Source of the DNA: Vibrio porteresiae DSM 19223
GTDB lineage: Bacteria; Pseudomonadota; Gammaproteobacteria; Enterobacterales; Vibrionaceae
Direction of reading: 5' to 3'
DNA: 64,000 bases
NCBI RefSeq assembly: GCF_024347055.1
Contig: NZ_AP024895.1
Span: 1,240,001-1,304,000, forward strand
The position numbers and the translations under genes were made by a program. Each line of letters opens with the position of its first letter. The first letter of the stretch is position 1. Positions 8,523 to 17,661 of the stretch are shown in pieces. The notes under the pieces were generated by a model that saw only the letters and a list, made by a program, of their open reading frames with translations, did no database searches and was not told the DNA's origin.

Positions 8523-11285
8523 TTAATTGGTCGTGTTTTCTATCGGTAGTTCAATTCGCGTTTGGCTCGCGGGTTGCGGAAATATCTTATCTGCCCACTG
8601 GGTGAGCGATGCTTTGCTTATGTTTTCATCTAACGAAAGCATGCGCGTTAAATACTCAGGGGATTGATAACGTTCAAAACTCAGTTGCAGACGGCGCAGC
8701 CAAGTGTTTGGCGATTGCAAACGAACCTGCTCGGCAAACTCAATATCATCTTTGATGAGGTCGATATTCTCTTGCTCAATCTGACGGTCAAGGTGGTTGA
8801 GCACCTCGGTTGCGGCGGCAATCAGCTCATCGACACGCAGTGGGTCGGTGGTAAAGCTGAGTGTGGATTCCACCTGATTATTTTTGTTCAAGTTCATCTC
8901 AAAGTTCATGCGATACACACCACCAAGTTGGTGACGCAGACGGTTTTTCAGCGCGCGCTGCGCAATTGGATTGAGCGCAGATATCTCAAAACTCGCCTCT
9001 GGCGACCATTGCATCGGCGTTTGTGACTTCACCGTTACTGTGGCTTTGTTGTCATGGTAAATGTGTTTCACTGTTTTGGTTGAAGCTGGTTGCTTAAGGT
9101 GTGTGTCCTGCTTAGCGCTTTCCTGTGTAGCGGAAGTGTTGGCCACGCGATGGTCGCGCTTAATGCCAGCAAGATACGGCAGCACATTTTGCTCGATAGA
9201 TTGGCTAGATAGCTTCCCAACGATATAGAGATCAATCGGTTGACGAGCTAATACGCGAACGGTTTGTTGTAATTGGGCTGTGCTAAATTGTTCTACCTGG
9301 GCTAGCTCGGCTTTATTGGTGAGCTGCTTCGCCAGATCCTTTTTCAAATCAGTGATATTGAGATCAAGCCATTGCGGTGCTTGTTGCATCGCTGCGTAAC
9401 TTTGCATCGCTTGGCTAAGGTGTGTGTCCTTTTTAGCGGCCGTTTTGCTCTCCAACATTAAACCGAGGTCAAGTTGTTGCTGGTGGGGTGCCCATTGCCA
9501 TGCCACCTTGTGACTGTCGCGCCAATCGTTAAAAGCGGTTTGTGTCGCAAAGGCGTAGTCTGCCTGTTGCCAAAGTTGGTAAGCCGTTTGGGTTAACCAA
9601 TCTGGCTGATGCAAGGTGTTGGCTGTTGTTTGTGAGAGCAGACGTAAATACACCTTACCTTGCGCCGGTTGATCTAACCAAGTGACCGTGTCACCATTTT
9701 TTAGCGTCCAGCGGGTTACATGATCACGTGACCACGCTTGTTTGCTGGCAATGTTGAGCTCTGCCTGCTTAAGTTCGGGCACTGTAGGTAGCTGTTTAAG
9801 TTGTTTCGGCGCTGCCTTTTTTGTCACCATCGCTACCGCGGGTGCTTTTTCTAACCTTGTGTTGCTCAGGGTTTGCTGTAGCTTTCGCACTTGCTCTTTG
9901 CTTGGTAACTCGGCGTCACGATTGCCAGGGACTTGGTAAAACAAAAACTGATCTTGGCTGGAAAGTAGCTCGTGTAAACGACGATTTAAACTCTCTACGG
10001 TTTGACCCGTAATGGCTTTACGCAGCAGCGGTTCGCTCGCTTCATAACTGGTTAGTACGCCATTTTGCATAATCGCAGAGGCAATTTTGTCCTCCCAATC
10101 GGTGTAAGTGCGGTGGGTACTTGCGATGCGGTTGTTGTCTAGCGAGCGTAATAAGGTCTGCTTCAGTTTGATCAGCTCTTTTTCATCAATGCCATTTTGC
10201 AGTAGACGTTGCCACTCGGTTAAAGCAATGGTTAATCCTCGTTGGTGATCGAGTGTACGCACTTGAAAGGCAATAATGCCACGCTCTGGCGTTGGCTCTT
10301 TAGCGGTGACCAAAATGGATTTGATATCGCTTTCATTTTTATAGCGTTCTTTAGCTCGTGACAGCTCAGTTTTCATCAGTCGACGTAACATGTTCTGCTG
10401 AATGCGCTGCTCAATACCAGCATCCGTTGCACGGCTAAGCAGGGGAAACCTCAGTCCAAAAGTGGTGAATGATGAGGTACCTTGTGGGTCTTGAACTTTG
10501 CCGATATAGAGATCGTTCACGAGTGGAAAATCGACATAATCGCGATTGACGACGTTCGCTTTTTCGCCTTGTCCAAATGCTTGTTCGATCGCCGCTTTAG
10601 CGCGCTTCGCCGTTACATTGCCGCTCACAATCAGGGTCATGTTCGCTGGCACATAATAGGTGTCGAGAAACGCACGAATGTCGCTTGCAGTGGTTTGTTG
10701 AATGGTTTGAGCAAACCCAATCGTTGGACCATTGGTATAGCGAGAATCATGACGAATAACCGCTTTCTTTTGGTCGTTAATGCGGCTTGCTACGCCTTCG
10801 CCCAGACGTAACTCTTCCAAAATAACCTTTTTCTCAATCTTCCATTCATCTGGTTGAATAGTTGGGTGCAAGCTTAAATTTGCTAATAGGGCAATGGATT
10901 GCTCTAAATTTAATACGTCATTAGGACGAGTTCGCACCATAAATTGTGTTTCAGTTGGGCGAGTTAATGCATTTATTTGCAGACCCGATTTCCAACCGAT
11001 TTGATTTAAAAATTGATGGATACTAATGCCGTAAATATCGTTATGGCGAAACACCATATGTTCAACAATATGCGCAATACCGGGGATGGTGTCATCAATA
11101 GAACCCGCATGAACCACTAAACGTAAATTAAAGGGTTCGCTACTATTTTTACTCGGGTAAATAATGTATTGGAAACCGTTAGGAAGCTCACCAACGGTTA
11201 ACTTTTCGTCCCATTGTTGGGCGGAAAACACCGTAGTAGAGAAGAAGTAGCAAATGCTAATTAAGCAAATTGTGAGAGTGCGCAT
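8523..11285 (-). CDS. Periplasmic M16 zinc protease (PqqL/FusC-like)
   Basis: 920-aa secreted metalloprotease with a signal peptide (about 1-22). The inverted zinc motif is HIVEH at 72-76, and a downstream acidic segment (EKKVILEEL, from 151) supplies the third ligand. Length and two-lobed organisation match FusC/PqqL-type proteases, which degrade proteins imported through a TonB-dependent receptor. Neighbours fit: ExbB, ExbD and TonB downstream, a receptor gene divergent. Two copies of the GGACACACACC repeat lie in frame, coding KKDTHL near residue 620 and KQDTHL near 727, in what look like linker regions. The imported substrate is unknown. Confidence 0.85.
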   Translation of the reverse strand: MRTLTICLISICYFFSTTVFSAQQWDEKLTVGELPNGFQYIIYPSKNSSEPFNLRLVVHAGSIDDTIPGIAHIVEHMVFRHNDIYGISIHQFLNQIGWKSGLQINALTRPTETQFMVRTRPNDVLNLEQSIALLANLSLHPTIQPDEWKIEKKVILEELRLGEGVASRINDQKKAVIRHDSRYTNGPTIGFAQTIQQTTASDIRAFLDTYYVPANMTLIVSGNVTAKRAKAAIEQAFGQGEKANVVNRDYVDFPLVNDLYIGKVQDPQGTSSFTTFGLRFPLLSRATDAGIEQRIQQNMLRRLMKTELSRAKERYKNESDIKSILVTAKEPTPERGIIAFQVRTLDHQRGLTIALTEWQRLLQNGIDEKELIKLKQTLLRSLDNNRIASTHRTYTDWEDKIASAIMQNGVLTSYEASEPLLRKAITGQTVESLNRRLHELLSSQDQFLFYQVPGNRDAELPSKEQVRKLQQTLSNTRLEKAPAVAMVTKKAAPKQLKQLPTVPELKQAELNIASKQAWSRDHVTRWTLKNGDTVTWLDQPAQGKVYLRLLSQTTANTLHQPDWLTQTAYQLWQQADYAFATQTAFNDWRDSHKVAWQWAPHQQQLDLGLMLESKTAAKKDTHLSQAMQSYAAMQQAPQWLDLNITDLKKDLAKQLTNKAELAQVEQFSTAQLQQTVRVLARQPIDLYIVGKLSSQSIEQNVLPYLAGIKRDHRVANTSATQESAKQDTHLKQPASTKTVKHIYHDNKATVTVKSQTPMQWSPEASFEISALNPIAQRALKNRLRHQLGGVYRMNFEMNLNKNNQVESTLSFTTDPLRVDELIAAATEVLNHLDRQIEQENIDLIKDDIEFAEQVRLQSPNTWLRRLQLSFERYQSPEYLTRMLSLDENISKASLTQWADKIFPQPASQTRIELPIENTTN
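9098..9116 (-). repeat. Dispersed GGACACACACC element inside the M16 protease gene (copy 1)
   Basis: The plus strand reads GGTGTGTGTCCTGCTTAGC, identical over 19 bases to the copy at 47980-47998. It is in frame with the protease and codes for DTHL. Confidence 0.75.
9419..9437 (-). repeat. Dispersed GGACACACACC element inside the M16 protease gene (copy 2)
   Basis: The plus strand reads GGTGTGTGTCC followed by TTTTTAGC. It also codes for DTHL in frame, about 107 codons from the other copy. Confidence 0.7.
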
Positions 11286-11338
11286 TATTATGACCGATTA
11301 AAAAGAAGTATTACAAATTGTAACCATGAATTGCTGAT

Positions 11339-11357
11339 GAGAATTAATTTCATTATC
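11339..11357. promoter_or_regulatory. Candidate Fur box between the M16 protease and receptor genes
   Basis: GAGAATTAATTTCATTATC matches 14 of 19 positions of the Fur consensus by my count. It lies in the 142-bp divergent region, so it could repress both the protease/exb/tonB operon and the receptor when iron is sufficient. Confidence 0.55.
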
Positions 11358-11427
11358 ATTGCTCTTTACATTCTGTGAATAATACAGAGTTCTTACTCTG
11401 AAGCAAACAAAGAAACAATGACAAATT

Positions 11428-13878
11428 ATGAAATTCACGCATTTTAGTTTGGCAGTGGTAGCCATAACTCCTTGTTCTAATTTGGTTTATGCAGAGCCTA
11501 TTGAACTAGGGGAATTAGAAATTGTTGAGTCAACAGTGCAGGATGATCCGGCCAAAACGGTTGGCGTGAATGGTGCACCGGTGATGAGTCGCAGTTACGA
11601 TCCTATCGATACAGGTAAAACGGTTATTGATAAGAATGCGATGGCGTTGGGGTATGACTCTGGTGTTGATACAACGAAAATCATCCAAGATGTTCCGGGC
11701 GTTCAGCTTGATGTAAACGAATCTCAAGCGACTCAAGAGAAAATACAATCACTTCGTCCTGCAGATTTTTCAATTAATGGTGGTGCTTATTACGAAAATA
11801 ACATCATGATTGATGGCATTGGTGTTAACTCAGTCATGGATGTCACCTCTAATTCCTATGGTGATGTGGATGGTGTGGCTGGGGTAACCTCGCAAATAAT
11901 GTACGTTGACGCATCATTATTGGGCACTGCTCAGATAATGACCAATAACGTATCTGCAGAATATGGTGGTTTTCTTGGAGGAGCGGTGAATTATGATATT
12001 CGCGATCCTGCTAAAGAATTCCATATGACCCTAAATGGCAGATATCAAAATGACTCTTTCTTAAGCTATGTCTATGCTAAATCGGATTTAGATGAAGGAG
12101 AAGAATTAATCGCTCCGCCAGATTTTAGTAAATACAAGGGCACTCTCGCATTTGATTTACCAATGACCGACAGCTTTTTTGTGTTGGCATCCTATTCACG
12201 TGGTGAGTCAAAAGTAAAATACACCAACGATGAGAGTTACGGTGGTGAAAATCATTTTAAAGGTGATACTTCTGAACAATATCTTTTAAAAAGTTTGTAT
12301 GAATATCGCGATGACTTAACATTCAGAGGCACGTTGCTCTATAGCCCTTACCGAAGTGAATATTCCCAACCTAACCAAATTGATAACTATACGGTGCATC
12401 ATACTGATGGATTAAAAGCTCAGTTTCAGGCAAATGGCTATGTGGGCTTAACCACTTGGGAAAGTAAGCTCGCTTATGTATCGAGCGATATGGGTAAAGA
12501 ATCGGCCGATTATCAAGTCAATTATCGAGGAGCATCGGTTGACTGGTGTTCCGCTACAACATGTTGGGCTGGCGGTTATGGAAACCTAGGGATATTACAA
12601 GAAGAGTACACTTGGAAATCGAAAGTCTCTACACCGTTATGGCTGGGTAATCTTGATTCAGGACTCGATCTAAAATATACCCATGCAGAAAATAATCGGT
12701 TGTCCGACTATTACACCTATTCAGGTGCAAGGTCTAGCACCTGGAATTGTGCAGACGATGATATTTCATGCACAAGTACCAGTGCAGCTAGAACTCGTAT
12801 TCTCTATCCAGAAAATAGCGCAACAGTTAGTTTTGCTAGCCAAGCTCTATGGTCTCAATATACACAGCCTATTGGTCCAGTAGAATTGCGTCTTGGATTG
12901 CGTTATGAACACGACGAGTTTTTAGACAACCATAATATTTCTCCAAGAGTCACTGCCACGTGGGAGTTTATGGAAGATACCTATTTTACAGTAGGGGCTA
13001 ACCGTTATTATGCCAATGATATGGTTGGATATGCGTTAAAAGCTCAGTCTGCTGATAAAATAACTTATACGCGCACCCTTGACAGTAGTACTGGTGATGT
13101 TGGGGAATGGACGCAGTCAAGAGTAGTCAGCGCCACGAAATACAATAATGCCAAACTGAAGACGCCTCACTCGGATGAATTGGTTGCTGCTTTTATCTTT
13201 CCGACCGCGCTTGAAGGGAAACTCCAATTAGAGGCCGTATATCGTAAAAACAGAGATCGATTTGCATTAAGTCAAATGATTGAAAGTGATGACGGTGACT
13301 ATTACGAAATGACTAACGAAGGTAAATCAGATTACCGAGGATATACCATTAAATGGAATGGTGGCATTGAACATCATAAATTTGGTATGGGGCTTACTTG
13401 GTCTGAAACGAAGTCTTATGGTCAAAGTGATTACACGGATATTGTTTCAGACGTTGATACAGTTTATTACCATGGCGATTTGGTGACAAATAGTGAGTTG
13501 TATTCTTCAGCCGCTGCTAATAATTTTGCAGCGCCCATCACCGCCAAATTATCATGGACGGCTGATTGGTTTAGTGAGCGTTTGGTGACGAATACTGAGC
13601 TGAGATATCGCCATCGTTATAGCGCCATTGGGGATACCAAAGAAAATATCACTATTGATGGCTCCTCTTATGATGTTTACGATGAAATCGAAAGACCATC
13701 ATTTACCTCGGTAAATATGAAAATTCTGTATAAATTGATTAAACAACAAGATCAGCAATTAAATGTAACGGCTGAAATTACCAATGTGTTTAACCGAATT
13801 CCTTATACCGATACAACGGCAAGTAACCGCTACCAAATTGGTCGCCAAGTATGGATTGGGTTTAACTACTATATGTAA
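11428..13878 (+). CDS. TonB-dependent outer-membrane receptor (FusA-like candidate)
   Basis: 816-aa receptor with an N-terminal signal peptide (about 1-22), a short region including ELGELEIVEST that may hold the TonB box, a plug domain (about 60-190 with NGGAYYENNIMIDGIG) and a 22-strand-type beta-barrel rich in alternating aromatic residues. Four cysteines in two barrel loops (WCSATTCW and WNCADDDISCTS) suggest disulfide-closed surface loops. The C-terminus is WIGFNYYM; a terminal Met after the aromatic residue is unusual. It is divergent from an operon of M16 protease, ExbBD and TonB, and that context points to import of a peptide or protein-borne iron source. The ligand is not identifiable. 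Confidence 0.85.
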   Translation: MKFTHFSLAVVAITPCSNLVYAEPIELGELEIVESTVQDDPAKTVGVNGAPVMSRSYDPIDTGKTVIDKNAMALGYDSGVDTTKIIQDVPGVQLDVNESQATQEKIQSLRPADFSINGGAYYENNIMIDGIGVNSVMDVTSNSYGDVDGVAGVTSQIMYVDASLLGTAQIMTNNVSAEYGGFLGGAVNYDIRDPAKEFHMTLNGRYQNDSFLSYVYAKSDLDEGEELIAPPDFSKYKGTLAFDLPMTDSFFVLASYSRGESKVKYTNDESYGGENHFKGDTSEQYLLKSLYEYRDDLTFRGTLLYSPYRSEYSQPNQIDNYTVHHTDGLKAQFQANGYVGLTTWESKLAYVSSDMGKESADYQVNYRGASVDWCSATTCWAGGYGNLGILQEEYTWKSKVSTPLWLGNLDSGLDLKYTHAENNRLSDYYTYSGARSSTWNCADDDISCTSTSAARTRILYPENSATVSFASQALWSQYTQPIGPVELRLGLRYEHDEFLDNHNISPRVTATWEFMEDTYFTVGANRYYANDMVGYALKAQSADKITYTRTLDSSTGDVGEWTQSRVVSATKYNNAKLKTPHSDELVAAFIFPTALEGKLQLEAVYRKNRDRFALSQMIESDDGDYYEMTNEGKSDYRGYTIKWNGGIEHHKFGMGLTWSETKSYGQSDYTDIVSDVDTVYYHGDLVTNSELYSSAAANNFAAPITAKLSWTADWFSERLVTNTELRYRHRYSAIGDTKENITIDGSSYDVYDEIERPSFTSVNMKILYKLIKQQDQQLNVTAEITNVFNRIPYTDTTASNRYQIGRQVWIGFNYYM

Positions 13879-13912
13879 CTTAAATAAATTAAGTGTATTT
13901 ACAAGATGATAC

Positions 13913-13943
13913 AACCGCCCGACACCCCATCGGGCGGTTTTTA
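13913..13943 (+). terminator. Terminator after the TonB-dependent receptor
   Basis: The 10-bp stem AACCGCCCGA/TCGGGCGGTT with a seven-base loop is followed by five Ts on the plus strand. It overlaps the stop of the convergent gene at 13941. Confidence 0.88.
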
Positions 13944-14363
13944 TTTGGTTTGAACAAACTTACTGTAGGTACTGACTTGGCCGTTAATGTATTCAATACC
14001 GCAGTGAATACTCTCTTGCGCATTGCCGACAATTTGGTATTCGACAATAAACTCACCGCTGACGATTTTAATAAACAGAAAACCGTCGATGACTTTCCAA
14101 ACTCCTTGTAGCGAGCTGGCGCTAAACAGGTCAGATTCCGTTACCTTGCCATTGGGCAAGAGTCGCAAACACGACGAACCGCCCTCGATATTGACTTTGA
14201 CCCAAGGATGCTGATGCACTTCAAAGTTAAGAATTTTGCGGCGTCCTTTGACCCAATTGGCTAACTCTTGATGCTGTGCAGGCGAAAGCTCTGGAAGGTC
14301 TTCCATTTCCAATAAAGTGTGGTGCTTTTCATACCAGAACAGTTGTAGATGGAGTAATTTCAT
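13941..14363 (-). CDS. Hypothetical protein, 140 aa
   Basis: I do not recognise this protein. It has no signal peptide, membrane segment or cysteine-metal motif. The N-terminal part is hydrophilic and helical (ELSPAQHQELANWVKGRRK) and the C-terminal half looks beta-rich (GVWKVIDGFLFIKIVSGEFIVEYQIVG), perhaps a small lipocalin-like or barrel fold. The start at 14363 has only a weak Shine-Dalgarno; an ATG at about 14306 (MEDLPELS) is an alternative. It is convergent with the receptor gene. Its frame is clean and codon use matches its neighbours, so it is probably a real gene. Confidence 0.65.
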   Translation of the reverse strand: MKLLHLQLFWYEKHHTLLEMEDLPELSPAQHQELANWVKGRRKILNFEVHQHPWVKVNIEGGSSCLRLLPNGKVTESDLFSASSLQGVWKVIDGFLFIKIVSGEFIVEYQIVGNAQESIHCGIEYINGQVSTYSKFVQTK

Positions 14364-14472
14364 TGTCAGTCATGGAGTTAGGTTGGTGGTTAGGGTTAGT
14401 TAATGTGCGCTTAGCCATAGGTAAAGTCAATCTAGAACAGGATACCCTATCGAATGCAAATCGGTAAGAAAG

Positions 14473-14504
14473 CATGTGATGTCCTCGGGGGAAGACATCA
14501 CATG
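14473..14504. repeat. Perfect 11-bp inverted repeat, intergenic
   Basis: CATGTGATGTC and GACATCACATG flank a ten-base loop rich in G. There is no T tract on either strand. It could be an operator or a structured RNA 3' end. The rest of 14364-14586 holds nothing else I can identify. Confidence 0.45.
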
Positions 14505-14586
14505 TCCCAAAGGGAGCAAATCCACGGCATGAGTGGCATGCGGGATAGAGGAGATTCATCGCATTTATTATGGTTGAAAGGAGTGC

Positions 14587-15468
14587 TTAAGCTGCAAACA
14601 AGCGTGGCAACTGCGCGTTATCACACGCTTGGTTGAGCCTGCGTTTGGCTAACTTAATGTTCTCTTTCCAGTTTTCATCATGGGCCCACATTTCAATCAC
14701 CATGGGAACCACACAATCTGTTTCTTTGAGGGTTTGGAAAATCGCATCAAAATTCACCTCACCATCACCAATGACTAAGTCACGAAATTGTCCTTGATAA
14801 CCAGGGCTCACTTTGTGTGTGTCCTTTAAATGGATTTGGGTAATATGCGCTTTACTCAGAGCCAGTTCGGTACACACATCGTAATTCCAACCAGAGATAT
14901 TGCCCACATCCGGATAGGCGGTGAAGTAGGGAGAATTGATCGCCCGATTGAGAATTTCAAACTTACTCAAAGAGTTGAGATAGTTCGTATCCATGATCTC
15001 AACCGCTAACATCACGCCAGCACGTTCTGCCATTTTCGCCGCTTGACGCATACCCGCAATAAAGCGTTCATGGGTCTCTTTATTCGCTGGCTCGTAATAG
15101 ACATCGTAGCCAGCGAGTTGAATGGTACGAATGCCCAGTTTAAAGGCGAGGGTAATCGCTTTTTCCATGTGCAATACGGCTTGATGGCGAATTTCTGGGT
15201 CAGCAGAACCAAACGGATATTTGCGATGCGCACTTAAGCACAACGATTGCAAAGGTAACCCTACTTTTTCACACAGGTGGCGCAGTGAATAGATGGTTTC
15301 ATCGTCCCAATCTAAACGGCTACGGCGCTCATCGGATTCATCTACCGAGATTTCCAGAAAATCAAAACCCAGCTGTTTGGTGGTGGTGAGTTTCTCTTCC
15401 CAACTCAGGTCGTTAGGAAGGGCTTTTTCATAAAGCCCGATCCGTTGACGTTGCAGAGGCTGATACAT
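14587..15468 (-). CDS. ulaE: L-ribulose-5-phosphate 3-epimerase UlaE
   Basis: 293-aa TIM-barrel epimerase converting L-xylulose 5-phosphate into L-ribulose 5-phosphate in ascorbate catabolism. The metal-site residues expected for UlaE are visible: Glu in AVEIMDT, Asp in YPDVGNISGW, His in ITQIHLKD and Glu in MVIEMWAH. AAGGAG lies just upstream of the ATG at 15468. It is the last gene of the ula operon, 9 bp after ulaD. The segment LKDTHK happens to contain a partial copy of the dispersed repeat; KDT is conserved in UlaE, so that is probably coincidence. Confidence 0.94.
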   Translation of the reverse strand: MYQPLQRQRIGLYEKALPNDLSWEEKLTTTKQLGFDFLEISVDESDERRSRLDWDDETIYSLRHLCEKVGLPLQSLCLSAHRKYPFGSADPEIRHQAVLHMEKAITLAFKLGIRTIQLAGYDVYYEPANKETHERFIAGMRQAAKMAERAGVMLAVEIMDTNYLNSLSKFEILNRAINSPYFTAYPDVGNISGWNYDVCTELALSKAHITQIHLKDTHKVSPGYQGQFRDLVIGDGEVNFDAIFQTLKETDCVVPMVIEMWAHDENWKENIKLAKRRLNQACDNAQLPRLFAA

Positions 15469-15477
15469 AGGCGCTCC

Positions 15478-16128
15478 TTATTCGTTCCAATAACGATCAA
15501 TTTGTGCACGTAGCGCCGCGGCGACTTCTGCGCCTTTGTCACCGGCGAGTGCGCGCCCAGCGATAAAGGTTTTAGCTTGAATGCCTTCAAATAAGTGAAT
15601 GTCTTCAGGAACAATGCCACCGGTAATAGAGAGTTCGATGCCCATGTCAGACAGCTCGCGCATTTTGGCAATATCCGCATCGGTCCAACTCACACCAGCC
15701 AATTCAGCGTCACGTGAGCGGTGATAAATGGCTTGTTTGATGCCTAAATCGACCCAAGCTTGCGCATCTTCCATGGTCCAACGACCGTAAATTTCGATCT
15801 GAATTTCACCACCGAATTCATCGGCAACTTTCTTACACGCGGTGATGGTGGCAATGTGGGCTGCGGCGGAAACGGTAATCCAGTTTGCTCCTGCTTCAAA
15901 TGCCATACGGGCAAGGATGGCACCGCCGTCAGTGGTTTTCATATCACACACCAAAATATGGTTAGGGTGATTGTGCCGCAGAGTTCGAACCGCGTTCATC
16001 CCTTCGGCGAAGGCCAAAATGGTGCCCACTTCAATCACGTCGACAAAGCCTTGCACGTTATGTGCAACATCAATAGCAGGAGCAAGAGAAGTTTGGTCTA
16101 GGGCGATTTGAATAAGAGGTTTAGTCAT
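15478..16128 (-). CDS. ulaD: 3-keto-L-gulonate-6-phosphate decarboxylase UlaD
   Basis: 216-aa orotidine-phosphate-decarboxylase-superfamily enzyme making L-xylulose 5-phosphate and CO2. Characteristic residues are seen: ALDQTSL near the N-terminus, EVGTILAF, the DMKTTDGG signature (the DxKxxD motif) and HRSRDAELAG. The start at 16128 (MTKPLIQIALDQ) has AAGGA upstream and leaves 4 bp to the previous gene; the open frame from 16152 is longer but lacks support. It sits between the HAD phosphatase gene and ulaE. Confidence 0.95.
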   Translation of the reverse strand: MTKPLIQIALDQTSLAPAIDVAHNVQGFVDVIEVGTILAFAEGMNAVRTLRHNHPNHILVCDMKTTDGGAILARMAFEAGANWITVSAAAHIATITACKKVADEFGGEIQIEIYGRWTMEDAQAWVDLGIKQAIYHRSRDAELAGVSWTDADIAKMRELSDMGIELSITGGIVPEDIHLFEGIQAKTFIAGRALAGDKGAEVAAALRAQIDRYWNE

Positions 16129-16132
16129 GATG

Positions 16133-16954
16133 TTATCCTTGAATTTTTTCACGTATAAGGCGGGCTAGGCCGTCTTGGTTATTATTGGTTGAGCAAACAA
16201 GGTTAGCGCCTTGTTTGACAAGATCAGATGCATTCGCCATGGCAACGCCAAGGCCAGCAAAACGAATCATGGAGAGATCGTTTTCGTTATCGCCGACCGC
16301 CATCACATGGTTGGCGTCGTAACCCAGTTCACGCACATATTCAGCTAGGCGTTTGCCTTTGCTGTTGCCTTGAGCAGAGAAATCGATGCGATTGGACCAT
16401 GACCGTTCCCCATTGAAGGTCTTTTGAATCCACTCTTGCTGAGCAAAGCGTTCAACAGAATGAGGCTGCCCTTCAACGACAAATTTCCAGATGTACTCGG
16501 TTTGGCGCGCCAGTTCGGCAAAGGAGGCAATTCGTTCAATGCGCGGCTGTTGCTCTGGAGGAAATTGCTGTGCCCAATGTTCGAGTGCTTGCATGTAAGC
16601 GATGGGATTGCATTTGGAGTAAGTCATGGCGTTGGTGACGTACATGACTAACTTCATTTGGTACTGCTGCGCTAAGTCGATAAAGTCGAGCGCATCGTCT
16701 TGTGCAATTGCGTTGTGTTTCAGCACTTGGTGGTTTGCATAATCATACACATAGGTCCCGTTGCAGCAGATGATCGGTGTGGTGAGCCCCAACTCATCGT
16801 AGTAAGGCTTGGCTGCAGTATGATGGCGACCGGTGACAATCACGACATGACATACTTCTTGCGCGTCGCGAATGGCTTGCTTCACTGCAGGATGGATGGT
16901 CTGTTGGTCGTTAAGAACCGTACCATCTAGATCAAGTGCTAATACTTTGTACAT
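16133..16954 (-). CDS. Cof-type HAD phosphatase in the ula operon
   Basis: 273-aa haloacid-dehalogenase phosphatase of the Cof/YidA group. Motif I is DLDGTVLND (8-16), motif II is the VTGR segment near 40, motif III is the Lys in NSKGKRL and motif IV is GDNENDLSM. A C2 cap lies between II and III. It is embedded between ulaF and ulaD with short gaps, so it is co-transcribed. E. coli ula lacks such a gene. A role in removing phosphate from a sugar-phosphate intermediate or damaged product of the pathway is inference. Confidence 0.88.
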   Translation of the reverse strand: MYKVLALDLDGTVLNDQQTIHPAVKQAIRDAQEVCHVVIVTGRHHTAAKPYYDELGLTTPIICCNGTYVYDYANHQVLKHNAIAQDDALDFIDLAQQYQMKLVMYVTNAMTYSKCNPIAYMQALEHWAQQFPPEQQPRIERIASFAELARQTEYIWKFVVEGQPHSVERFAQQEWIQKTFNGERSWSNRIDFSAQGNSKGKRLAEYVRELGYDANHVMAVGDNENDLSMIRFAGLGVAMANASDLVKQGANLVCSTNNNQDGLARLIREKIQG

Positions 16955-16959
16955 AGAGA

Positions 16960-17652
16960 TTACCTTTGTCCGTAATAGGCATTGGCGCCATGTTTTCTTA
17001 AGTAGTGTTTGTCTGACAATTCACGCTGAATGTGCACGCCGCTATTAATGGTGCGTGTGGCAATCGCCATCGAAGCGACTTCTTCTAACACCACAGCGTT
17101 GTGCACCGCATCGATACCATTTTTGCCCCAAGAGAAAGGGCCATGACCTGCGACAACCACACTGGGGACAGCAAGAGGATCAAGATCGCGACGTTGAAAC
17201 TCTTCAATGATCACTGCGCCTGTGTTCTTTTCGTACTGCTCGGCAATTTCTTGTTTTGACAGCAGTCGTGTACAAGGAATGTCGCCGTAGAAGTAGTCGG
17301 CGTGAGTGGTGCCGAGTGCTGGAATGTCACTTTCTGCTTGGGCCCAAACGGTCGCAAAGTGAGAGTGGGTATGAACGATGCCACCGAGTTGTGGAAACGC
17401 ACGGTACAACTCTAAATGTGTGGGCGTATCACTGGAGGGATTGAGTGTGCCTTCAATGATGTTGCCATTAAGATCCAGTACCACGATGTCGTTCACTGTC
17501 ATCACATCGTATTCAACGCCTGATGGTTTAATCGCAATCACACTGCGTTCGCGGTCAATTTCAGAGACGTTACCCCAAGTGAAGGTCACTAAGCCGTAGT
17601 CTGGCAATTTGAGGTTAGCTGCGAGTACGCGCTCTTTTAATGCTTGATACAT
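16960..17652 (-). CDS. ulaF: L-ribulose-5-phosphate 4-epimerase UlaF
   Basis: 230-aa class II aldolase/AraD-family enzyme yielding D-xylulose 5-phosphate, the exit to the pentose phosphate pathway. The zinc-binding HTHSHFATVWAQ segment (about 94-105) and the conserved SSDTPTHLELY are present; GHGPFSWG near 170 carries the third His. It begins 9 bp after ulaC with AGGAG upstream. AraD and SgbE are homologues, but the operon identifies it as UlaF. Confidence 0.94.
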   Translation of the reverse strand: MYQALKERVLAANLKLPDYGLVTFTWGNVSEIDRERSVIAIKPSGVEYDVMTVNDIVVLDLNGNIIEGTLNPSSDTPTHLELYRAFPQLGGIVHTHSHFATVWAQAESDIPALGTTHADYFYGDIPCTRLLSKQEIAEQYEKNTGAVIIEEFQRRDLDPLAVPSVVVAGHGPFSWGKNGIDAVHNAVVLEEVASMAIATRTINSGVHIQRELSDKHYLRKHGANAYYGQR

Positions 17653-17661
17653 GATGAACTC

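Noticed and set aside
14814..14824. TTGTGTGTGTCC in ulaE as another copy of the dispersed repeat
   Set aside because: It lacks the first conserved base pair and codes for LKDTH, where KDT is conserved in UlaE proteins; chance is the simpler explanation.
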